In this document: one piece after another, positions 11,882 through 23,180 of the stretch
Layout: each line of letters begins with the position of its first letter
Numbering within the stretch: the stretch's first letter is position 1
Assembly (NCBI GenBank): GCA_950022655.1
Contig: OX465579.1
Span: forward strand, 39,783,950-39,847,949
Length of the DNA stretch: 64,000 bases
Direction: 5' to 3'
From: Alentia gelatinosa
Taxonomy: Eukaryota > Annelida > Polychaeta > Phyllodocida > Polynoidae
Translations under genes and position numbers: made by a program
Notes under the pieces: generated by a model
Databases searched by the model: none
What the model saw: only the letters and a program-made list of their open reading frames with translations
Told to the model about the DNA's origin: nothing

Positions 11882-14800
11882 GCCATATACATCATAGAGG
11901 ACAATTATAAACATACCAAGGAGGCTAAAAATATATTCACAAATAGGGAAAACAAAGACAAACGCTTCCAAATACCATTCTCATCGTTCTAGATTTCAGC
12001 TTTTTTCCTTAATTTCCCAAATAGTAATACTAATTGTAACACAATACTCTCACTGTAAATGGTTAGATTATGAACAAGGAAAATATTGGCGAGAATGATG
12101 AAAGTCTTTCAGTACAGTATGGTTCTGCAATTCTTGTTGCAAGACAACACACTGTATCCAGACGTTAAACATTACTGCTGTCATCAGCAATCAGTCCGTC
12201 TGACCATAAGTCTCGACCCTAAAGAGACATCTTACAGCCCCGAGCGTTGCTATCTCACGTTCATCGGGTGAGCTGCTCGGAGGGCGCGAGCAGTTATCAT
12301 CACCTCTCTACACTGTCTGCAGGTGCCAGTCTGGTATATGCAGGCGATGACACACTCTGACCAATAACATAAAGGAAAACGTGCGTCAGGTTTTTGGTAC
12401 GCCATAATTCTTTGGGAGGATATGCAGACCATCTTAGATTTTTGTGAATGTTCTTTCTTAACTTATTCATATCATGTTATGATATAACAGACTACATTTC
12501 AATTATACGTAAACGAAAAATCGGTAAATCCCATCTGACTCGGTAACTCCTGCATTTCATGTGACATTTGATACAAAATAATCATTTCTCAATGTTCATT
12601 GTTGATAGCTTATGAGCTGAATATGCCTTTCCATGCAGTTAAACATCAGGTCAGATCTATTCAAACACAGTCGATTTGCCAGTACCTCAGCAGTTACCAC
12701 ACTCACCTGCCACAGCTTTATGTTCCTGTGGCCATGCATACTACGTTAGAGTGGTTGTAACGGGTGACTGTAGCATTTTCCGCTCTTTTCTGGCGGCCAT
12801 GGCGATGGCGTGATCTGGGCAGCCGTCATGCCAGCCCTCACCACTGCTCCCCCTGAAGCCACAGTACGGGGCGCGAGCGGAGAGCAGTGACGTTTCCCCT
12901 CAATTAAACAACCATTGGTTGCCCTTCCCCATCGCTGCACACTTGGCGACCTCCCAGTTCCACAATCTCACCCCTTCTATCATCGCTACCTGGGGAGCCA
13001 TGCGCCAACTGAGTGTTCTACTAACAAACTAATAGGGCAACACTCAGACCATCGTGGACAATGTCGTTTTATCACATTGTAAGACCCTGAAAATATAATT
13101 GAAATGATTATTGTTAATACACAACTATGACAAAGGATGCATGCAACGTATTTCCACGCAGTCAGAATTGTAGCCATACTGCATCTGTGCATTGAAGTTG
13201 TATTTGGGTTTACCATCTTACCAGCGATCGTCTTCTTTAAGCAAACAAAAGAAATTGATTTGCCACGGGGCAGTGTACTGCAAGTATCTCCATGCACATC
13301 ATTCCACAACACTCTGTTTAAATGTATTTCCACGATGGCTGGACTCAATCATTGTTATCTTTTATCTAATGCATTGATAATACACATCAATATCTGGTGC
13401 AAAGATAGTGACCATCAGAATCCTTTTTATCAAACATTTAACAGTCGCAGACCTTTCCCAAAGCGCTATACACATCTTCAGCACTATACACATCTACAAA
13501 GGCAGGCAGTGTAACAAATGTTGACGTTATTCCACTATTTCAGAGTCAAATATCTATGGTGACATTCCATTTAAAACAATTTCATGACATAATATAACCC
13601 CATGTATATTCATAAAAAAACATCAAAAGCTGTCAAATATTTATTGAAAAATAGTATCAACTGTTTTTTAAAACAACTGAAAAAATGCCTAAGGCACTGT
13701 CCTGCTATGTTAAAGGGTCATTGACGACACCTTTCTATAGCAAAGGACACCCCATACTCTCGTGAGAACAACTGGCAACTATCACTTAACAGCTCCGTTC
13801 TCTCATTGTATAGTCACATTTAGAGTGGTCCTGCCGATGATCTATCAAGAACACCTGAGCTAATGGTATTAATGGAAGATGAACAGAATATACCATGTGG
13901 ATTAATTAGGTCGAGGAAAAGAGATATGCAAAGTCCGACACAGAGACATCTTCCATTTTGGTTCTACCTTGGTTAATATTTGATACCCTACTTATAATGT
14001 AACTCAATGGTTTTAACAGAATTACAATTGTGGCGTGGGTCAGTCACTACCATTAGACCTTTAATTTTCCTTTAGTTATAATATCATCAACAATAATTTT
14101 CTTTCGTTTATTTACACCCCAGACACAATCTCTAGTCAGGTAGAGATAAAAGGTTACACTTTAAGGATAAGGGCATTTTACATGATACTACACGCACATA
14201 TTTCATAATAGTATAGAGCCAACCATAAAGTACGTATGCACTTAGGAGGGTGGGGGCGGGGGTAAATCATTTGGAAATTTTGCGTGTACCCCTTCTTTGT
14301 TTTATTGCGTAAAGGATTGGTAGTGGGATGGGGGATGGTCCAATATATATCTATACACACATACACATTTCATAACATTTAGTAGCTCCTCTGGGGTGAA
14401 ACCACCGAACATTATATATAACATATACATATATTTTTGGTACATCACATTCCCGACACAAAAACGCGATGGTATTCCCGACACAAATACATGACAGTAT
14501 ACAAAATAGAATGCTTTCTATAGAAGGATAACATGGAGTCCCTACTCCACTATACAATATTATTCATCGCGCCAAGAGTACACAAGTCTGAAGAGAGGCA
14601 GTTCACATCAGCTGTCAACTCGACCGTACACCCCGGCGCCAGATCTGCATTTTGCTCTGTTTACGATCTCGCGCCACAGAGTTCCTGATATGTTTCCCGG
14701 ACAAGTCCACCATCCGGCCTGCCGGCCCACTTCTCCGCCAATCGATTTAAAGACTATGCCATGGGGCAGCATCCCTTCACTTGGCGTCCGCCAACCTCCT

Positions 14801-15879
14801 CTGATGCCTGAAGCAACTGGCGGACGTTCCATACGCTCCTCCCACACGCTATATGTACACGTTGGGAGGGCCTGACCACCACGGAAGGAAAAACCCCTGC
14901 TCCCCTCCCAGGCATTTATCGGCGTATACCGAGCCTGCCCTCCTCATGTATCATGCCGCTATCCTACTAGTCTGAGTTTTGATACTGAGCTTTTCCGGGT
15001 AAGGTTTGTAATTGGAACGAACGAGAGTACTGGGGTTTAGACGAAGGTGGTTGAGGGGGTGCGGGCTGGCGTAATGATTACGGATATCGATGGTGGTTTC
15101 GGAGGGGGTAGGGAATGGGTTGGCGGGTAGGGGTTTTGGCGGGAGAGAGGGCACTCAGGAAACCATAGAGCACCTGATGAAGTGTCCACTACCAGGCTGT
15201 CACGTGACTCACGCAGGTGATGGCTCCCGAGGGGGTAGCTGCATAGCCCAGTCCAGGGTCAGCTTTGTCGTAAATAGCCAGCGACAATTTGCAGATGAGA
15301 ATATAAGACTATATCATTTACTCTATAGTTCTAGCCAGCTAACGTATACACGATTCACTTCCCTAACAGGCAGTGCTAGAAATCCGAAAGAGAGGCGAAT
15401 GTGTTGGTTGAGATTCAATGTTAAGTAAGATTACAGTATCGCGATATTCTAGTTTCTCACATTTACATTTGAATAATAAAACATTGTTTATATAATAAGA
15501 GGCAGTAGGCCTATGGTATACAGTCAGCTAGAATGTGACACATCTTTTACAATATAATTAGAAGATATTATTCTGATAGCTTTCCAAAATGATACTCTAG
15601 CAAAAGTACATGTAGTCGTTTCTATAAGAATAAATCGTCAAGTACAGTATCTAAGGGAGGAAATTAGACCTAGCCTCTGTAAGATCCGTCATACCTCATA
15701 ACGGAGTGGTAAACTTTGTCAAGACCAACAGGAGGAGAGACTTGCAGTGGACAATGCTGGATACGGGACATTAAGGGATGTGTGTGAGGGGTAGAGGGTG
15801 TGTGTGGGGAAAGGATGGGGAGAAGAGGGAAGAAACAAACCGCTGAAATGACGGCGTGAGTGTGACTGACACGTGTAAG

Positions 15880-16260
15880 CAGGGCGGCGTTTTAACGGTG
15901 CGCAGGCGCCGTGAGACAAAGCGGGGATTAGCTGGGCATTATCGGCCCCGCCTGTTTGTGCAGGGGATTGCCGGTGGCGGCTCGGGGTGATCCTGGCCAC
16001 ATTACCCCCGCCCTCGACCCGCCCCCAACCCCGACCACCCTGATGAGGTGCGAGCCCCGCACTTCCCTGACGTCTACTTGAGCCTCATCACCACCACGAT
16101 GGATGGCTCCCTCAGCCGCATAAATTAGTCCGCGACACATCAGGATCACCTGACCTATTTGCCGTCCCCGCCGGCTCCCCCTGGTGGCCCGATGACGTGT
16201 CTGTGGGTGGGCGGGGGTCGGGGCGGGAGAAGGGAGTGGGGACCAGGAGATTTAAGTTGT
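15880..16260. promoter_or_regulatory. GC/CpG-rich regulatory-looking patch
   Basis: This patch is markedly richer in G+C and CpG than its surroundings, with Sp1-like GGGCGGGG words (near 16211-16227), a TGACGTCT cAMP-response-like site (near 16068) and a CTCF-like core at 16177-16189. No first exon is evident on either strand. Promoter or insulator function is inference. Confidence 0.22.
16177..16189 (-). promoter_or_regulatory. CTCF-like core motif
   Basis: The plus strand reads CCCCCTGGTGGCC. Its complement, GGCCACCAGGGGG, matches the bilaterian CTCF core CCACCAGGGGG. It sits in a GC-rich patch. A motif match by eye does not show binding. Confidence 0.3.
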
Positions 16261-17025
16261 TTTAAAGTCTTCTGAGCTGCTCAGAGCACTGCCAGAAGTC
16301 CCTAAAGATCTGACGACCCGGTCAATGATACCTTTTACTCCTTTCTGACATGCCATCGTCTCCTGCTGTTTCCTCAGCCACCCCTAACTCCTCACCCAAC
16401 CATTCATTCCGTTTTAGTCAGCAAAATGTCATGTTCTATTACCTTTTTCCCCTTATAAATATGACTTTTTTTTTATAAGGACCCAATATAGCATTGATGG
16501 GGCTTCGCACGTGAAAATTTGATACAAAGTAATTTAAGCAAGTTGTCCAAAGTGTCAGTTTGGTTGCAATAACTCGTTTTTGTGAGGCGTGAAGCCTCAC
16601 TGCAGTGTTTCTAGCAGTTGTTGAGTCAGTTCTGTACCTCAGTGACCTCCCTGAGACTATCCCTTGCCATCTATTTCAATGTCATTCATAACATTCAGGG
16701 ACACCCGCAAATTCCATCCATAAATCAGCAACCTTGACCCCCTTTCCAGGTCATGTCAGAGTCAGTCAAGGGTTACATGTTAGTGCCGCTTAACCTGGTC
16801 GCGACATAAAACAAGGAGCCTGGCGTCATTCGTTTTGAACAGGTTTGAAAATACACTAAGTAGACTACAAAAAGCTTAGATGTTACTGAAGGAGAAAATT
16901 CATCTCTGAATATCGGTGGGCATATAAATGGGATAACTAACCTGATTATCTTCTCGGCACCCTCTCCACATGTTATTCTCTCTCGAGAGATATTTGTATC
17001 ATTCATTAAACGTGGACCACACTTA

Positions 17026-17172
17026 GTAAAAACTGAACGAGAGTTAGACTTGTCAGTGTTTATGCCACGATGGGCAGGTCGTGTATTACTACGCGAAGCT
17101 GAGCGTAGTGAGAAACAGACCTGACCAGAGAGGAATAGTCACTGGCAAGTCTAAGTCGAGTTCGGTTTTGTA
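17026..17172. repeat. Long imperfect hairpin (about 147 nt)
   Basis: Two arms of about 65-70 bases flank an 8-base loop (GAAGCTGA, 17095-17102). The basal stem (AACGAGAGTTAGACTTG against its partner near 17145-17162) pairs at about four bases in five. Pairing is poorer in the middle and strong again next to the loop (ACTACGC with GCGTAGT). Such a structure fits a fold-back MITE or a microRNA-type precursor. I do not recognise a known mature microRNA in either arm. Confidence 0.55.
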
Positions 17173-18304
17173 TCTATCCCTCACCGTCTCTACGCTTTTG
17201 GATTACTAAAAGAGAAATATAGACTCAACGACCAACCTTAATTGCGTGTCGGATATCGATTTGCTACTTGTTATTGTCGGAGCAAGTCGCGGTGATACTT
17301 TGCACCTACGTTACTTGCCTACACAGAAGTTGTTTGGTCTGCTCTATGAGAAGATATAGTTCGCAATGTATTCAGGGCAGTCACTCAAATCCTAATGTTT
17401 AAAAGTGTGCGAATATCGGAATTACGTGATATTAAAGTATATAACACGTAAATATTCACAAATTCTGCTCTAGAACATCAATTCCAACGTCGCTAACCTG
17501 GTTGCTATACACTCATAAGTGTGTCACGATGGTAGCGCCTACACGGCCAAATCAGGAACTAAACATTTTTAGCATCAGACGTCGATTTACTGTTAAAATA
17601 GCTATGGGATTATTCAATTCAAACTGCCATGCCGATCTACTAAACTCACTCTGAATGGGAGGAGACGAACATGCCTTATTATGGATATTATGTGATTGCT
17701 GCAAGCCGTATTTGGATTGAAACATCCCATCAATTTGCTGAAAATTACAACGTCAAAACTTGGGAGCTGCCAGCTAAAGTTGTCCAAGTCGCCAAGTTGC
17801 ACTCGCAAATCGGGACCGATAACAGTGGAACGCAGCGGCCAATCTTCCTGATATTTTAGTTTGTTTTAGTCCATATATTCACCTAACTGCCATATGGATT
17901 TCAAAACCTTTTTCTAAAGGAAAGTGTGCGAAATATTGCTGATTATTCGCGGATATTCATGCCGACATAATTCTATTTTTAGATAATTAGACATTCATCT
18001 TGTGAGTTGGGAGTGATCATTAAGTATATATGGCATTGGTGGGCGATTATAACGGGATTTCCTTAAGTGTGTATTTATTGTTGATATTAGAATGACGTTT
18101 GAGGTGGGGCTGGTTTCATAAATCACTTGCAATATTCCTATGAATGGGCTTTTTGAGTGTGACCGGAACTTTTTTCGATCTGGTCACTGATTGGTCGATC
18201 TTTTTATGCCCCTAGAGGCATAAAAAAACCACTTAATATCACAGCATGCCGCATGAAATTGGCTCAAGTTAATTTTTCATTAGGGGTAGGATAAATTAAT
18301 ATAC
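17173..18304. other. Noncoding stretch with a short perfect hairpin
   Basis: No gene was recognised. A 10-bp perfect stem TTTTTATGCC / GGCATAAAAA with a 6-base loop lies at 18201-18226. Confidence 0.5.
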
Positions 18305-18594
18305 TCTGTCTAAAGGTTAGAGTGGTCACATAGACTTTGAGTTTCCTGCAACAAAACAACTAAACCTTCACCATACGCTTGCCAATACTTTGACATTATG
18401 AAGGGAGCAGAGGGCCAGTGTCTCAATGTCTTAAAGGTATACCCAACTGACCATGAGCAATCACTAGAGACCGATATATATACCTCAGTGACCCACTGGT
18501 CTTTGATATATCCAGATCCTAGACAGGCAGTTACGGAAATAGCAAGTTGCCTTGGTGGAAGCGAGTTATAGAAATTGACCCATAGACTGAACAT
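18305..18594 (+). mobile_element. SINE-like repeat, copy 1
   Basis: About 290 bases align by eye with minus-strand segments at 26070-26365 and 50005-50265. The head, near 18309-18327 (TAAAGGTTAGAGTGG), resembles a tRNA A-box region. A weak B-box-like GAGTTTCC follows. The body shares words such as GAAGGGA(G)CAGAGGG, TGAGCAATCACT, GGCAGTT and CATAGACTG. This points to a tRNA-derived SINE family, transcribed by RNA polymerase III and mobilised by a LINE partner. The copy is diverged, and no target-site duplication is obvious. A 94-codon minus-strand frame across it is incidental. Confidence 0.55.
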
Positions 18595-20640
18595 AACCCA
18601 AACATTTTGATTATCATATATTTATAATTCCATGCTCATTCATCAATTATGAACATACCATTTGCTCCTAGTTACACTCAATGTTCGTAAATTCGATCTC
18701 ACAAACCTGCCTGCCTTCTCGTTATAGCCCTGAATGAGACCCTATTAGTATCTAACCCCATCCCAACCGATTCTTCTAGATTATCAGACTTTTTCTATGT
18801 ATAGCCCCTGTATCTGTATCACTACTAGTGGGTTATGCTCGGTATTCAACAACATTACGTTTATGAAATATTACTTGGTCATGCCAAATTGAGTGTTTCA
18901 ACTGGGTAGGATATATGTAGACCGAGTGACGCCAGTTCCGAGTCAAACCAAAACCTAACAATTCATCATCAATGGGTCCTAACGTTATTTTGTACGAAAA
19001 GGTTCTCTGTTAATCATTACCTGCATTTGGACAGAAACACTCTAAAATCAAGTCCAGGTTTAAATGTTAAGGTGGATGACAGGATTGAAAAGAGGACGGA
19101 GAGGATGTGCGTGAGCAGTCGGATCGTTTGGTATTTCGGTTTTGTTATCTACAAAGGTTATTGAGCATAACGAAACAAGTATTGAAGATTTGCAAGATGT
19201 CAAGCTATTGTAACCTAATAACGAACATACTTTCGCTTTAATCATAAAAATAATGATTAATTTCTTATATGAAGTTGAACACTGGGTTGTATTTTTTATC
19301 CATCTTATTGCGCTCGGTACGTTAAATATTGTTCTATTACGCCATACATATTTGGAAACAGAACAAATTCTTATTGGTATATGATACATACAATCTTTTA
19401 ACTTTTGTCTCCTTTAGATATTCGGTTCATAGCTATCTATTTTGTTTTTGCTTCAACATATTAACCGCTACATAATGTCCTCAGTGTGATTACTGCAGAT
19501 CACTGCGACATTTTGGAATTTTCCATTTTACCGTATCTAGGTAGGTCACGTAAGCTCTAAATGCTAATACTGTCTAGTGGGCCTACATAGGCGACATTCA
19601 TGATCCGATTGGAATGAAAGAGAATGGGTCTCCTCAAGATCATTACAATGCAATGGACAACAGTTGAAACACTCTTGTACATATTTCATGTAAACATGCT
19701 GGGCACATCAACAGATAACACCAATCGGACACATCAAATTCTCACACGAGAAAATCTAAATTGCTTCGACGCAAAATTTTCTTTTTGGAAGGCGATGAAG
19801 TCAAATACAAAGGAGAGTGCAAAAATAATGTCGATTAACTAAATGCATCAAAATATAGCTCAAGGCCCTTTCTCCGGAATATGGATTTATGAAAAATGTT
19901 ATTTCAATTCGAATGTCTGGTCAACTTACATTCGCTATTGACTTGATTTATTCTATAATGGTTCATAATGCCTATGTTTGATATTTTGACTCTGCAGACA
20001 GACATGTAATGCAATTGGTACTATCTATCAAGATACAATTAATATTTCTCTTTAAAACATATTTACTCAGCACAATCTGACTTTGCTGAAATTGATTCCG
20101 AAGTCAACAAATTAGTGGTAGGCCTACACTTATGTAAATACCCCCACACAAATCAATCAACGAACAACCATGTGATGTGTTTTTCCTCGGCCAACAAAGA
20201 CAATCTGTCACTGGCTTGTCGGGTGGACCATCATTTCCATATGTGACAGAAGATGGACACAAGATTAAACACCGCCAATGGACATTAGGAAAACCCGTCT
20301 TAATTACAAAAGCCACTGTCAAATGACCCGTTTGGGTCCGGGAGTGAACGGGTTAACGTGAGTGGACCATAGAGCCAGGGGCATGTTCCTAAAACGCAGC
20401 CATCTCATCTATATCCCAATTCACATTTTCTCTGAATAGTAGCAAATAGTGCATAACTGCAGTTTACTCGTACACAATCAAATATTCTGAAACAAGGAAA
20501 TTTTTATGACTATGATCTTTCATCTGAATACATCGTCCAAAATTGAACGGGGTGGTTTTAGGAGTGGGCCCTGGTTGTCTATGACCAATGGCACAGTCAT
20601 GTCCATGATACGGAGTTTCCGGGCGATCGTTGTGGCTAAC
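18595..20640. other. Noncoding stretch, no gene seen
   Basis: AT-rich, frames short. Near 20326-20356 there is a GACCCGTTTGGGTC-like palindrome followed by ACGGGTTAACG, perhaps a transposon end. Nothing else was recognised. Confidence 0.45.
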
Positions 20641-20652
20641 CTCAAAGTGAGC

Positions 20653-20672
20653 AGGTCAGGGGTGAGAGGTCA
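20653..20672 (+). promoter_or_regulatory. DR1-DR1 nuclear-receptor half-site chain
   Basis: AGGTCA, one base, GGGTGA, one base, AGGTCA. This is three direct half-sites in exact 7-bp register. DR1 elements are bound by HNF4, RXR and COUP-TF type receptors. The half-sites are visible directly; binding is inference. Confidence 0.35.
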
Positions 20673-20699
20673 GGCAGGCACTTTGCATACATCCACATA

Positions 20700-22890
20700 A
20701 TGAGCTACTCATTTGTCAAAGGCGAGTTATTCCACCCGTCTTGAAAAATCTTTAATTCGCAAGAGCATCTCTATCATTATTAACTTGAACTGCAATCATT
20801 GACTCTGTTAAAGCAGCTCCAAACTCATACTTCTCTGCCTTCGTTAGTAACTCATAGCGCAAGCCCTTCATCCACAGAAATGATCAGGAACGATATCAGC
20901 TTTTGTTGGATGATGAGCTGGAAGTTATTGTCTCTTAAGGTTCTAATAACTGATTGCTCCTCTCTAGCATGACAAACTTCACGCGCCCGTCTTGTGGGAA
21001 AGAAATGATTTTCTATTTCGCTTGAGACAGCCTTCAGCTCCGACTGGTCAGGGTGTGGGTGTGTGAGCAATGGGACTTAGTCAGCCATGTTAATATGTTA
21101 ATGAGCATTCCTCAAACAGCAATTAAACCTGATCAGCCGTGAAGGTCGTCAATGACGTACGGACCACGCCCCACCGGGTCCCCCTTCTGACTCCAGCCCA
21201 TCGGACAGCTGACCGGTACAGATGAGAGTGGTCAGTACGTTGGTGGCCACACGAGGCAGGTGGCCGATGTGTCCAACAATTGCTGGCCACAAGAAAGGAA
21301 AACAGACCGCCATGACCTTCACCTCACCGAAGGTCATCGCCAAGGTCATCGGAAGGACAAAGTGAACACGATGGCTAAAAGCATGATGACAGGTGCAATA
21401 TCTACAGCAAAATACAACCTCAGACTCCAGGAGAAGTGCCGTCGATATCAACTTACAATGTGCTCTCTACAGGTATGGCTATTCTGTGCGCAGAAATCAG
21501 TGTAGGACAGCCTGATGAAAAAGGGGCTACCATCCATTTCCCGAGTCCCTTAATGAAGTAGACGATATACACTATTCATTATGGTATAGAATGGGCGAGC
21601 GAACAAAAAGAAATGTGACTACAAAGCCAGACAGGTCCCAATATCCACCCTCCCCCTCCCCTCCAACCTTTCCACGGTAAAAATCTCAGTGTAATCCCAG
21701 CAGGCTGCATCCATCCACCACCCAGCGGTGCGCGGTGACGAGATTCGTCTTCATTGGCGTCTTCTTACGGCCTGGGAAGTTGATAAACTATGACATATAG
21801 CACGAAGGCCGGTCGCCTGAGCCCGTTTCCTACTGCAGTTTCATTAGCAGCGCTTCCTGATGCATTGCCGCCTGGAGCATAAGAGGTGAGCAGCTCTGGG
21901 TCAACATGATTGTCCCGCTGCCTTGAAATGGATCCTCCAGTAACCTGAGTTGTCTTTTTTTGACACACAAGATCTATTGGTGGATTCTGGTTGACTTTAC
22001 CACGAGTGAACTGATCCCACGTTTACCTCACGCATCTGGAACAGCGGCAGTAATTGCTCATCTGGATGGATCTCTTATTTATTCAGGCGGATCTTCCGCC
22101 TTTCTCAATATCTTTTTTGCCCATTGCTCGGGAGGCATGGCAAGGAGCGGTAACGATTAGGTTCTAAAATAGTCTTGTAAATGCCAGATGCCTCCTCTTG
22201 TTCTATTTATAGCCTGAAAGTGAGACCGATGAAAGACACCGAATCAAAAGAGATATTTGATGGAAACACTTACAACTAAAATTACTCTATACTATTAGGA
22301 ACACAATCATGTGCGGTTCCCAAATCATATGGTCGTGCAAGCGGGCTGGTCGCTGTAGTGAACATTTTGAAACAAAAACAGAAAGTGATTGTAATAACGG
22401 GCTGGCGGTCTTAATGAAATTATCGTTCAACGATAATCTAAATCCACCGTATTGAAATCTGATTGTAGTGTCCAGGCGGACACAGACAGGTGTATAGATA
22501 GTTACGGGAGTATTGCAATTTATTGATAATATATTATCAGATTGGAACAGGCTTGACCCACGTCTGATAACAACACGAGTGACTCAGAATCAACCAAGGA
22601 CATGCAAGAAAACGAACCCGTCGAGTCTATTGAGTAACCGCATGTTATGCGCTGCCAGTTCAGGTCGTTTTGCGGGCAATCTGCATGATGTACAGTCGGA
22701 TAGTAAATGCATGAAGTTGGCCCTCGTTAATCCGCTCTTAATCCGACTCTCTATGAGCAGCTCACCCTGAGGCTAACCAGCACTGACGTGCCCTCTGACG
22801 GATAGCTCCCTGACGACATCCCGGATTATGTATCATCTCCAGAATAAGAACAATAATTATCGAGTCAAAAATGTAATTAGAATCTTTTCA
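20700..22890. other. Noncoding stretch with a half-site cluster
   Basis: No gene was recognised. A minus-strand 100-codon frame (21149-21451) and its plus-strand shadow have no recognisable domain. Half-sites TGACCT (21313), AGGTCA (21331) and AGGTCA (21343, in the context CCAAGGTCA, an NR5A/ERR-type extended half-site) lie within 36 bases. Confidence 0.45.
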
Positions 22891-23180
22891 CCGCGGTGGG
22901 CCCCAGCCACCCTGGCTGTCAAATCCGGGGGAGCCCACCCGAACGACCCCCGCCTACCCTCTGAACCCAGTAAATCACCACTGTGGTTGTCATTGTCTTT
23001 GGGCAGAGTCCTGACTGCCATAGCAACGGAAGCGTGGCCACGGCAACCTTTTTGCCACACACCGAGTTCCGCCGCGCTGAATTATGACAACAGATTGGGC
23101 GATTCAGATTGGACGGGCTGGGGGGACTGGGTTTGTTAAAATATGCAAATCCCCAATCTTATCCACATGGCAAATCATTT
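22890..23180. promoter_or_regulatory. Dense regulatory-like module with tandem RFX X-boxes
   Basis: The patch is GC-richer than its flanks. It holds two near-perfect RFX X-boxes, ACTGCCATAGCAAC (23014-23027) and GTGGCCACGGCAAC (23034-23047). Each matches 12 of 14 consensus positions and they start exactly 20 bases apart. Two ATTGG (inverted CCAAT) words lie near 23094-23113, and an octamer ATGCAAAT at 23143-23150. RFX factors control ciliary and other genes through X-boxes close to promoters. No adjacent exon is recognised, so this could be a distal enhancer. Confidence 0.35.

Larger units (their letters stand above)
9724..17025. other. Long noncoding stretch, minor repeats only
   Basis: No exon or RNA gene was recognised over about 7.3 kb. 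Local features are an 18-bp tandem duplication (11846-11881), a repeated ATTCCCGACACAAA word 25 bases apart (14449 and 14474), a duplicated TATACACATCT near 13468-13495, and a GC-rich patch at 15880-16260. The 125-codon frame near 13137-13511 has no recognisable domain. Confidence 0.5.

Noticed and set aside
18201..18226. Stem TTTTTATGCC/GGCATAAAAA resembling a bacterial terminator
   Set aside because: The context is animal DNA with no gene on either side. A 10-bp palindrome of this kind is expected occasionally.
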